DNA from: Echria macrotheca
Taxonomy: Eukaryota; Ascomycota; Sordariomycetes; Sordariales; Schizotheciaceae
Reading direction: 5' to 3'
Assembly (NCBI GenBank): GCA_030411725.1
Contig: MU839837.1
Location: 1,054,001-1,118,000, forward strand
Length of the DNA: 64,000 nucleotides
The translations under genes were made by a program, and so were the position numbers. Of the stretch, positions 54,995 to 64,000 are shown piece after piece; position 1 is the first letter of the stretch; every line of letters begins with the position of its first letter. The notes beneath the pieces were generated by a model that saw only the letters and a program-made list of their open reading frames with translations, searched no databases and was not told where the DNA came from.

Positions 54995-56844
54995 CTATAT
55001 ATCGGTCCTGTGCTTATCGAACTGTCGACTGATCTCCAACATGCTCTCTGGCCACCAATTCTCATCACTGAGCCACAGACACCCCGACCACCGCCTGGGC
55101 TGACCCCTCAGCTCCTGAACGAGCCGGCCCAGCTCCCAGGACCCAATACCGCCAATCCACCAGACGTTGTCTAACAGTATCACCAACACAAGCCAGTGCG
55201 CAAATATCTCAATGGCAAGCTGGTGCGCCAGGCTGATGTTCTCAACCGACTCCGGCATCGCCCACCCGCTCATCGGGTCGTCCGTCATCTCCACCTGTTG
55301 GGAGCCGTCCGTTGCATTGGTAGTTTGCATGCGATTGATCACGTGCTCGACCAGATTCAGGAAGGCGGGCGAGACCTTGTGGATGAATCCGGCGATGACG
55401 CGCCTGGGCAATCGAGACGGGATCATGCTGGTGATGCTGGCAGTATACCGACGGAGCCATGGCGACAGCTCGGACAGACGGCCAACCGGGTCGATGTCGA
55501 CGTCAAAGGCAAAGTGATGGCCAGCAAAGTTGGGCGTTCCCGAACCGCTGCCACCCCTTTGGCTTCCCCCGGCCGAGGAGGCTGTTTCCGAAAGAGAGGG
55601 GAGAGAGAACGTCTCGGCTATCGTCGTGGTGAGGATGGCGAGGGCGGAGAAACAGGTCTGCAGCTCCGGGTTGTTGGCTATGGAGATGGCGTCCAGCGTT
55701 GGGTCCGTGTTGGCCTGCAGCATGACGATCTCGTTGGCCTTCTCCCTCAGGCGAGCTAGAGCTGGCCCGACGGTGGCAGCGAGGACCGGCCCAAGTGGAT
55801 GGATGGGGATCGTGCTCGGCCCGCTAGTTGGCACTCTTGAGGTCGACTCGAAGCGGGGAGAGATCTTGAATTCATAGGGACGCAATATCCCCAGGGTGTT
55901 GTCTGGGACATCGGCATCGGTGCCGACGGGCGTGCTGCTGTTACTCAACAGTCCGACGTAGGCGATATCGACGGCGCGGTAGAGCGAGATCCACGGACAG
56001 TGTTTGGGCACAAAATCTGGGCCGACGGGGTTCGCATACGTGGCTGTCTTTGCCAGCCAGATTCTCACGCGGTGGCTGGCCGACCCATACATGCCCATCA
56101 TCGCCGCATTCGCAAGCACGGCGTCGTAGTGCCTGCTCTCGTGCAGCGTCGTCTGGATCTCGTGCAGCGATTCCATGTGGTAGTGGTCGGACAGGGCAAG
56201 AAACTCCTGGACCTTGAGGCGGTCGACCGGACGTGGTGGGCCCGAGATCAAGTCGCAGCATTTGCATATCGCTGCCAGTGCCAGGACGGACCGCATCAAC
56301 GGCTTGCTCTTGGGATGGTTAGTCTGGTGGAGTCAACTGGGTTCAGAGGGAGGCTCACTTGGCAGGCCAGGCTGGGTATGCCAATCTGGAGTGCGTATTG
56401 ATCATCCTCATCGACTGTCAAGTCCTTGCAGGTGTGTTCGAGGTAGTGCTGCAGGAGTTCGAATTCGGCCGGAGCCAGTGTCTGGGCGGCGATCTGGGAC
56501 CGCAGCGGCAGCGGCGAGGGCGGATAGGGCAGGCGTGAACTGGACGGCGACGACAACGGGCTTGCAGCCATAGCCGATGAGTGGCCCGAACTGTCGGGGC
56601 TGCCCGTGCCGGTACTGGCTCCCAGCAGGATCGGGTCCACCCAAAAGTCATCGGCTGACAGCAGGTCGGACGACGGCCGTTTTGGGTACTCGCACGGCAG
56701 GTCCATCTTGGTACACCGCGAGCACTTTGGCCTCTGCTCGTCGCATTTTATCCTGCGGTCCTTGCATTTCGAGCATCCGTTACGCGACTTTCGGTGCGGT
56801 CGCCGCATGCGGTGCTCTCCCGTGCCGGTGCTGACTTCGTCCAT
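54995..56844 (-). CDS. Zn2Cys6 transcription factor
   Basis: Model: exons 56844-56359 and 56302-54995, giving 597 residues. The DNA-binding binuclear zinc cluster has all six cysteines (C24, C27, C34, C41, C44, C51) with the usual basic residues between (KCKDRRIKCDEQRPKC). A Ser/Pro-rich region and a large helical region follow (for example RSVLALAAICKCC near 170, and the SLAHQLAIEIFAHWLVLVILLDNVWW stretch), resembling the fungal-specific factor domain. The intron (56358-56303) has a CTAAC site and keeps phase. Targets unknown; the ENA ATPase downstream on the same strand is a possible but unsupported target. Confidence 0.92.
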
Positions 56845-57890
56845 CGTTCTTCAGCTTCAGGGGGGAATAAGACAAAACCGGATAGTACACAGAGTGTGTG
56901 TCAGCGGAAGAGGGGGCAGCCCTATGGGGTACTGGTGTGTAACGTGGGTAGCTTAATACAGGTGAGCTGGCGGTACACTCTTGTTCCCGGATATCGTGGA
57001 CCAGCCAGCACTTAAAGCCCGGACTGACCTGCACTCTAATACCAATACCACGGGAAGCAATTCACACCTGATGTCACATTAGTCAGCGAGCACCAGAAGG
57101 GAAAAAAAGACCAAGAAACTAACACAGCCTCTGAGAATTTGGAATTGGAATAAAAAAGAAGAACCGAACGTTACAACGGACATTTGATGGGTACCGCAAA
57201 GGGCGCCAGACGGCCTGACGTGTCTGGGTCCCGGAATGAAGACACCGCCCTGCCGGCCTCAGGAGTCAGGCGCGGCCAGGAGCGGAAGCGAGTCACTCGG
57301 CCTTCGGTCGGCATCGGACTTTACCGTACCCTATGCGCTGGCTGGTCGGTTTATACGCGGTGCGTATTAGGTAATACGCCCGCAGGAAGCGGGACGTCCA
57401 GCCTTGGCGCCAGCTGAACGACCAGCCTGGTGTGTCCCGGGACTTCCGATCAAGGCGGCTGGGTGATCAGGATTCTAGATGTGCATACTAGGTCTAAAAG
57501 TCCGACCGAGTAGGTAGCTATTAGGGCTGGGTCGGTGCTAGCGTTATGACGACACACAGGGCGCATGCGAACGCCAGCGGAGTCCCGACATTTGGTGGCA
57601 CAGAGTCATGAGTGCGCGCCGTAGAAAGGCGGAGTGGCCAGAATGGTAACCTACCTAGGGGAACGCACGCGTAAACAAGTTCGAACGCGTCTATCCGTGC
57701 GAAGTCGATACGCCATGGTAATCTCTCTCAATACGCACCATGGGTCGGCGTGAATCGACCGTGCCCTTCACAGCCCCCTTCTCGCGGAATATAAACATTG
57801 TCAGCGTGCTGGTCTGGATGGATTGATCTACGGGACATCATCACCAACTCATCGGCTTCGATAAACCGGGTCTTCCCACCAACATCTGCC
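56845..57890. other. intergenic, divergent promoter region
   Basis: About 1 kb between the divergent Zn2Cys6 and peroxidase genes. Only a TATA box for the peroxidase was recognised. Confidence 0.5.
57790..57795 (+). promoter_or_regulatory. TATA box of the peroxidase gene
   Basis: TATAAA, 96 bases before the start codon of the haem-thiolate peroxidase gene. Confidence 0.5.
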
Positions 57891-58815
57891 ATGAAGATCA
57901 CCATTCTTGTCGTCGCCGGCCTGGTTGGCCTCGTTGCAGCCGGGACATGTCCGTTTGGCCACGGCAAGGGCAAAGGCACCGAGCCCAAGGGATTCGAGTA
58001 CCATGCTCCTGGCCCTGAAGATCGTGAGTTTCCAAACCCTTTTCGTGAATATCATCATCACATCCGACCATGTCTCGTGCGCTTGCTGACGCCCCCCCTT
58101 TTTTCAGGTCGATCACCCTGCATAGGCCTCAACAACCTCGCCAACCACGGCTTCCTCCCGCGCTCGGGAAAAGACATCACAATCGACCAGGTCCGCTTCG
58201 CGGTATCCCGCGGATTCAACTACGAGCCCTCGACGTTCGACTTCGCGTTCAACCAGGCCGTCGACTTCAAGCTCACGACTACCGGGAACCCGCAGACGTT
58301 CCACCTCGACGACCTCAAGGCGCACGACGAGATCGAGTTCGACGGGTCGCTGTCGCGCGACGATTTCTATTTCGGGGACCAGCTGCATTTTAGTCCTAAG
58401 ATCTGGGCGGGCGTGGCCAAGAATCTGGGGCTCGACAAGATGGGGCCGGGCAAGATGGATCGCTATGTCACGGTTGAGACGGCCGCGAAGGCCAGGGCGG
58501 CGAGGGTGGCCGAGGCGAAGGCGAGAAATCCGGCTTTCAATGCGTCGGCTGCGGAGGTGCAGGGGAGTCCGGGGACGCTTGGGTTGTTGCTGGTTACGCT
58601 TTGGGATGATGAGGTTGGGGCGGTGAGGAAGGATTTTATCAAGTCTTGGGTTGGTATGTATCCTCTTTTATCTGGGGGAATATTAGGGTGATTTGCTAAC
58701 GGATTTACAGAGGAGGAAAGGATTCCGTTTATTGAGGGGTTTGGGCCGACGAGGACTAGGAATGGCACGGATATCAGCGAGATGTTTGAGCGGATCTTGG
58801 CTGTCAAGGTCTAGT
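57891..58815 (+). CDS. small secreted haem-thiolate peroxidase (CPO/UPO-like)
   Basis: Model: exons 57891-58023, 58108-58653 and 58712-58815, giving 260 residues. The family (chloroperoxidase/unspecific peroxygenase) uses a cysteine-ligated haem and peroxide to halogenate or oxygenate substrates. A signal peptide (MKITILVVAGLVGLVAAG) is followed by the haem-ligand region SPCIGLNNLANHGFLPR with Cys49. The usual PCP is here PCI. The usual E-H-D motif reads E121-F122-D123 (IEFDGSLSRDD), so the conserved His is replaced by Phe. The C-terminus has the typical GTLGLLL...DF...WVEEERIPF stretch. Both introns have CTGAC/CTAAC branch sites and keep phase. The start was taken at MKIT because an upstream in-frame ATG at 57798 would bury the signal peptide. 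Activity is uncertain given the substitutions. Confidence 0.88.
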
Positions 58816-60366
58816 TGGTTCTGTTTGGGTTGCTCCTTCTACGGTTCGTGGGAGATATTCTACGTCTAGATTGCTCTGTAGAGACCAACGGACGGATATG
58901 TAGATAGCTGGTATAATGGTAATGATGACGAGGAAGGCTCGAACTGATCCGATCCCCAGTGAACATGAAAAACGCGCCCTCCAAAAACACACGATGATAA
59001 TCTGGACTAGAGATCCGACGTCGAACCAAGCTTTTGCTCCATCAGGAACGCTTCCCACATGCCCGAAAAAGGAAAAACGGGCAGGATCCGCGCTTCAGCC
59101 GTTATTCCAGAACAGGCCGGTCTAGAACACCCAAATCTCTGGCCCCAGCCCTGTTTTTGACGCAACCCCCTGGTTAGGCTGATCCTCCCCAAAGTCCCGG
59201 CCCCCCAACTCAGATAGTTAGCCCCGACATTTGCCTTCCCATATGGAGATAGCCAGACGCAGAGAGACGGGGAGACGGGGGAACGGGTCATCAGAGATGA
59301 ACTATCCCTCCGTCTTCCGTCCTCCGTCCCCGTTCTACCCCAGGTGCGTGCGGCGCGCTTCAGCTCCACACTTGGCCTTTCTTTCATTCTTCAGGGCGCT
59401 TTTCTCAGCCCCGATAGCTCCGGTAGTTAGGGCCGAGATTAGGTTTGGTCGTTGCCTGCCTGCCGATCCTAGTCCCGGCGGTGTGGGGACGCAGGGGCAT
59501 CAGGTAGGTGAGCTGTACACATGTATGGTTGGACGCAAGGAAGGAGCGGAGGGAGGGGCGGGTATGTGTGTTGTATGTGTGGGGAATATGCTGGACAGCC
59601 GAGGTCCGGAGACTTACACTATGCTTAGTGTGTCTTGTGCAGATATGTGCGTCGGGAACTTTGCTTGTCTGGGTCGAAGGAGTGTGTGGTATGCAGTGCA
59701 GTGGTGGTGGTACCGCATGGATCCGGCCCGGCTGGCTGGGCGGGGGGGGGGGTATGTAAGCTACCTACTCTAAGCTGTTGGCTGGTCGGGTAAAGCACGG
59801 TAAGCTCCGTGTTGTACTCGCGGGGAGGTTCCGCGTCGAGCGGATTTGGCAGTTCCGCTTCCGCTGCTATTTGTGCGCTGGCTGGGACTACTGCCACGTG
59901 AGGAACCCGCATTGGACTATGTACCTTACCTTACTTGCCTACCTGGAAGGATTATGCGGGTTGATGAATTTGGATAAAAGAACAGGCAGTTTGCTTGCGG
60001 ATAATGACTCCGGAGGTTTGTAGGTTCCGAGTCGTACAGTGGGTGATCGGCCCGCGTTGTAGTCTTACCGCCATCCTGCCATCATGTGTATGCATCAGGA
60101 AGTCACATAACCCAGAACGGAAGCTTTGTCCTTCTCGGACTCTGAAGATCTCGCAGGTCTTCCGAGACCGAAGGTCGCAGGGTTGTGTGGTATGGATAGG
60201 TGCCAGTCAGGGGGCTGGCAGTTCAAGGTTGGTGTTCCTCAGCATTGAACATGGGTCACGAAGGTATGAAGAACCCGGACAAGAATACAACTAGCTTTTC
60301 TCATGTAGAATCGTCTTAGAGACTGTCCCAATGCAGGGCCGGCGTCAGAAAACACCTCTTTTTTTT

Positions 60367-60415
<49 letters not shown>

Positions 60416-60973
60416 TGAGTGAGTAAACGGCGTTTGAGGTTTTTCTTCTTTACGGTTCTTTACCAAGAAATTGCAGTATATTCTCACCACAAATTCGTCG
60501 CGAAAAACACATAGGTTGCATTACTATTTTGGTTGTGCTAGAGCAAGAGATTCGGCACTTACCTCGACATACAATGCTATTGTATACGTAAGGTAATTTC
60601 ATTGTTGCTCTCCTTCGTCATAGAACGAACATATTTTCAATCTTTATCTTCGAACAAAAGGCCCTGTATTTCTTTGTCACAGTTCAATGTCCTTGTCTAT
60701 ACTCACAACAACCCATATACTACCCACAAGAACAATCGTCTTATTATCCCAAACTCCATCATGGACGTGAACATAAAAAAGACCTAACCTCAGGCTCCAT
60801 TCCCAAACTTCCTCTCCATCATCACCATCATCTGATCTAACCATCACTTGATACCACATCTTCAACACTATCCACAGCACCCTTCCTTCTCAAAGCTCAC
60901 ACTAGCAAGAAGGAACACTTTGGATATAGACCATCTCACCTCCCAACATCCAAAACACCCAGTCCCAGTAAAG
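58816..60973. other. intergenic
   Basis: About 2.2 kb. The only distinct element is the (GT)n microsatellite at 60369-60414. A long plus-strand frame at 59231-59773 has no ATG-anchored coding character. Confidence 0.5.
60369..60414. repeat. (GT)23 microsatellite
   Basis: An uninterrupted run of about 23 GT dinucleotides, likely length-variable between strains. Confidence 0.95.
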
Positions 60974-61312
60974 ATGGCCCCCAACGAGAACAAGAACGTT
61001 GCCATAACCTGGGATAAGGACGGCAAGATGGTCATCACCACCACCCCCGATGTTGACATTCAGGTTCAGGACGGTGTGGTTGTTGTGGCTCCCGGTAGCG
61101 CGGGTCCATCTTCTTCTTCTGCTCCTACTCCTGCTCCTGCTGCTGAGGATGAGGTTAAGATGGATGAGGACGGTGATGTTGCCATGGGCGAGGCTGAGTT
61201 CACCACGACGGCTCAGTCTCCCAGTGATACAACGGCTCAGTCTCCCAATGATGATGAGGCGACGAGGATGGATGTGGATGATGAGGATGATGTCATGGGC
61301 GGGACTGATTGA
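60974..61312 (+). CDS. small acidic protein of unknown function
   Basis: 112 residues from an ATG at 60974 in good context, without intron. The first ~40 residues look folded (NVAITWDKDGKMVITTTPDV, then QVQDGVVVVAPG). The rest is a strongly acidic, Ser/Ala-rich disordered tail with two repeats of TTAQSP.D and a DVDDEDDVMGG end. No signal peptide or membrane segment. It could be a small nuclear or chaperone-like protein, but nothing identifies it. An upstream in-frame extension begins at a non-ATG codon and was not used. Confidence 0.5.
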   Translation: MAPNENKNVAITWDKDGKMVITTTPDVDIQVQDGVVVVAPGSAGPSSSSAPTPAPAAEDEVKMDEDGDVAMGEAEFTTTAQSPSDTTAQSPNDDEATRMDVDDEDDVMGGTD

Positions 61313-61955
61313 GAGAGGTCATCTGCACTGGTGCCGATGGCGCTACGCAATCGTCCAAGGTAAGTCTGGCTGCTGACCCGTTTTCCTAACCCTAGAACAG
61401 GATTCCTAGGTAAGTATCCAAGATAACTATCCCATAGCTTGATGCTCTTGGATAGATTTCTTGGATTTATATCCTGACAGCCCAGGTAAGTATCAATGTC
61501 ATTTCATTGTCACACAATTTCTCTCGAATGTTGCTCTAAACACTAGCTATTGTGATTAACCATATTAACCCATGCTACCCATGAACTCGCTTTTAAACTC
61601 CCAAATGCATGTTGGTATCCAGACAGATGCAGTGAGCCAAATGGAAGGAAGACTACTCGCAAAAACAAAGGCCCGAAGAGGGACTTGCAAAAACATACCA
61701 AAAAAGGTGAAGCGTCACCGACCGGAATTGATCCGGAAGCCTCTCTTCGAGAAGGAAGGAGGGATGTTCCGGATCAATCCGCTGCCCCCGGTGACCCAAG
61801 GCAACGCTCTCCCACCTGAGCCACTGATAAGGAGTTAGTGATACAGAGTGGTTGAGCCGATGGTAGGTGGTAGCTAGGTTGGATATATATACCTTATACC
61901 TTTTATGGGACGAAGTCGAATCGGAAGAGAACTCTCCCGCATTCTAATAGACCCC
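61313..61955. other. convergent spacer with a tRNA-like element
   Basis: Between convergent genes. Contains the Pol III-like element at 61700-61831, discussed separately. Otherwise no feature. Confidence 0.5.
61700..61831 (-). ncRNA. tRNA-like / Pol III-type element of unclear type
   Basis: On the minus strand there is a good A box (TGGCTCAGGTGG, 61823-61812) with a D-stem GCTC/GAGC. A B-box-like GGATCAATTCC lies at 61734-61724, and a T6 run (61705-61700) could terminate Pol III. Between the boxes is an inverted repeat: 61714-61738 is complementary, with small gaps, to 61767-61795. I could not close a complete cloverleaf: the acceptor stem does not pair and the anticodon is ambiguous. It may be a decayed tRNA gene, an unusual intron-bearing tRNA or a SINE-like tRNA-derived repeat. 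Confidence 0.35.
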
Positions 61956-63702
61956 CTACACCTTGACCGTCCACTTTGCACCCATTCTTCTCACCCTAAC
62001 CACTCTTGCCGCGGCCATGAACCCCGCCCCCGACAGTATCGACACACCTGCAAACATCTGCGCCCCTATGTATCTCCCCGCAGAAGCGGTGATAATAGCA
62101 CCCGCGATCGGCGGCCCAATGAGTGTCGCAAAAGCGCACACCGAAAAGACCATGCCCATACGCACGCCAGTCTTGCGCGGATCGCTCGTCATACTCGTCA
62201 GTCCCGCAGGGAACAAGCTCTGGATCCCGCCGGCGGCCATGCCGTAGAACACGGCCCAGACGTACATGCCGGCCACGGAATGGACAGCCGGCCAGCAGAG
62301 CACGGATAAGCCTCCGATAGTGGCTGTCGGGACGAATATGGTCATCGGCCCGAACCGGTCAGCCAGCGAGTTGGGTATCAGCCGGCCGACGGAGCCGACG
62401 CCGTTGAGCACCAGCAGCAGGTTGAGACTGTCCTCGTAGCTGAGACCGATGAACGTCCGGCTGTACGAGGCGATGTAGTAGAAGCCGAAAAAGAGGCCGA
62501 GGAAGCACTGAACACTGTTAGTATCTTGAGCCCCCCTAGCGTTAAAGAAAAAAGACAATAGAGAAGATACAGGAGAAAGACAGAAGGAAAAGAAAAGAAA
62601 AGAAATAACTCACCATAAAACTCCCAATCATATACAACGTATACTCCCCCTCCCGAAAAGCCTCCAACTCCAACCACGCCCCTCCCCGCCTCGGCCGAAC
62701 TCTAGGTTTAACCAACAACCCACTACCCACCAAGGTAACCGCCTGCACAAACCCAATAGCCCGAATCGTCCACGCGAACCCAACCCGCCCCAACAACTCC
62801 CTCGCCATCGACGGGAAGACCAGTCCGCCGGTGGCACTCCCGCACGCGACAATCCCAATCGCCAGCGCCCTCCGCTTCTCAAAATACGTCGACACGATCG
62901 CCATACACGGCAAGAACATACACCCATTCCCCACGCCCATCGCGACGCCCTGCGCCAGGAAGAGCTGCCAGTAACTGCCCCCCGCCCACGACGAGCTAAA
63001 CAGCCCCAGCAGCTGCAGCGCCACACCGCTGAAGAACACCGGCCGGAAATACCCCGCGTCCGTCAGCCGGCCGGTCGCGGTCCCGATGAAGAACAGCAGG
63101 AAAATCTGAAACGATCCAATCCACGAGATGTCCGCCGGCGGCCGGCCTAGCGAGGTCGCGTAGTACGACTGGAACACGCCGAACGAGCCGATGAAGCCCC
63201 ACGTGTTCATCGTGACCAGGTGCACGCACGCGACTAGTAATAATCAAACCGTCAGCTCCCACCGTAATAACCTCAGGAAGAGAGTATGGGCAAAAAAAAA
63301 AAAAAAAAACATACCAGTCATCCAAGCCTGAACCCCCCCATCAGGAGGCGGCCCAGGCGGAACAGACTTGACCGACGTCCGAGTGAGCACTCTACTCAAC
63401 ACACTCGTCAACCCGCCTCCTCCTCCTCCTCCCCCGTCGGCACCACCCTCAAGATCCGGCACGTCGTCGTTGTTATTGCTATTATCGTCATCGTCATCCC
63501 CATCCTCCTCCGCCTGTCGCTCAACCGACCCCTCATCCTCATCATGACTCTCCTCCACTTCCGAGTCATCGCCTCCATATCGCGCCTGCTTCTCAATATC
63601 ATTATCCTTCTCCTTCTCCTGCGATTTTCTTCTCTGTCCTATTGCCATAATCTTCTCGTCTTCGCTCGTCGGCAATATTGATGACTCCATTGCCGACGAC
63701 AT
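61956..63702 (-). CDS. MFS transporter, monocarboxylate-permease-like
   Basis: Model: exons 63702-63315, 63233-62614 and 62507-61956, giving 519 residues. A long acidic, low-complexity cytosolic N-terminus (about 1-115, with runs of D, E, N and G) leads to PPDGGVQAW, the motif that precedes helix 1 in fungal monocarboxylate-permease (MCH-like) proteins. Helices follow (for example GFIGSFGVFQSYY; WIGSFQIFLLFFIGTATGRL; GNGCMFLPCMAIVSTYFEKRRALAIGI). The second half has GRLIPNSLADRFGP. Intron 1 contains a 19-base T tract and a CTGAC site; intron 2 has a CTAAC site. Fungal relatives seldom move monocarboxylates, so the substrate is open. A telobox-like TTAGTTAGGGTTAGGG sits just upstream of the ATG. 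Confidence 0.9.
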
Positions 63703-64000
63703 CCCACTTAGTTAGGGTTAGGGATGTACGTGTGGCCCGTTGGCAAGGTGAGACACTCGGCCCCTTTTCCTATTATGTGCACGGTAAACAAATGTCCTGA
63801 ATGGGATAACTGGAAGAAGAACAACGACGTGTAGAGTCAAGTAGAGGCAAGTCGATGCTCAATGATTGCAATGTAAAGTGTCAGAATGCAGTGACACATA
63901 CGCTAGTCTTTTGACAAACTTCGACCTGGTGGACCCCGTCCTTTTTAACTTTTCGACTTGGCGGGAATCCAAGTCACCGATAAGGCGCGAGCCGATGTCA
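63703..64000. other. 5' region of the last gene
   Basis: Promoter side of the monocarboxylate-permease-like gene. Two TTAGGG units preceded by TTAG lie at 63709-63723, immediately before the start codon on the minus strand. Confidence 0.5.

Noticed and set aside
59231..59773. 180-codon plus-strand frame downstream of the peroxidase
   Set aside because: No coding bias or motif, no supporting splice or promoter features, and it is flanked by simple low-complexity sequence.

Overview
The window is nuclear DNA of a filamentous ascomycete, most likely a Sordariomycete (Sordariales-like). Evidence: genes are split by many 45-105 bp GT-AG introns with CTAAC/CTGAC branch points; coding sequence is GC-rich; and the families present are typical of moulds (HET-domain proteins, a CFEM receptor, a hybrid histidine kinase, an ENA-type ATPase, GH7 and GH105 enzymes, an HTP-type peroxidase, a Zn2Cys6 regulator). 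I built gene models by hand from codon frame, splice consensus and phase. The protein families are named from remembered motifs; no database was searched.

Layout. 1-6.6 kb: a HET-domain gene running off the left edge, an FAD monooxygenase and a second HET gene, all on the minus strand. 7.3-11.7 kb: a Tvp38/TMEM64-type membrane protein and a cytochrome P450 (minus). 13.6-17.5 kb: a CFEM/PTH11-type receptor (plus), tRNA-Arg(ACG) (minus) and a DUF1857-like protein (minus). 18.8-25.9 kb (plus): a PGAP4-like membrane glycosyltransferase candidate, then a ten-exon gene for a ~1646-residue protein. That protein combines an HExxH zincin-like motif, QAG and Gly/Ala repeats, several cytochrome-b5-like units of which only one has both haem histidines, and an Asp-Gly tail. 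It is the least ordinary object here. 26.9-40.5 kb (minus): an unknown Ser/Thr-rich protein, a GAF hybrid histidine kinase, a GH105 hydrolase, a single-pass membrane protein with tandem cytoplasmic repeats, and an MFS transporter. 42.7-49.2 kb: a small unknown basic protein (plus), an F-box-like/ankyrin protein (minus) and a GH7 endoglucanase (plus). 49.6-56.8 kb (minus): an ENA sodium ATPase and a Zn2Cys6 factor. 57.9-63.7 kb: a small secreted haem-thiolate peroxidase (plus), a small acidic protein (plus) and a monocarboxylate-permease-like transporter (minus).

Functionally the genes look scattered rather than forming one cluster. Two secreted plant-polysaccharide enzymes (GH7, GH105) and several surface, transport and sensing proteins fit a saprotrophic or plant-associated life. 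The HET pair points to non-self recognition. The largest non-genic stretches (11.7-13.6, 40.5-42.7, 45.4-47.8, 53.0-55.0 and 58.8-61.0 kb) hold short repeats, a palindrome and a microsatellite, but no convincing complete gene.
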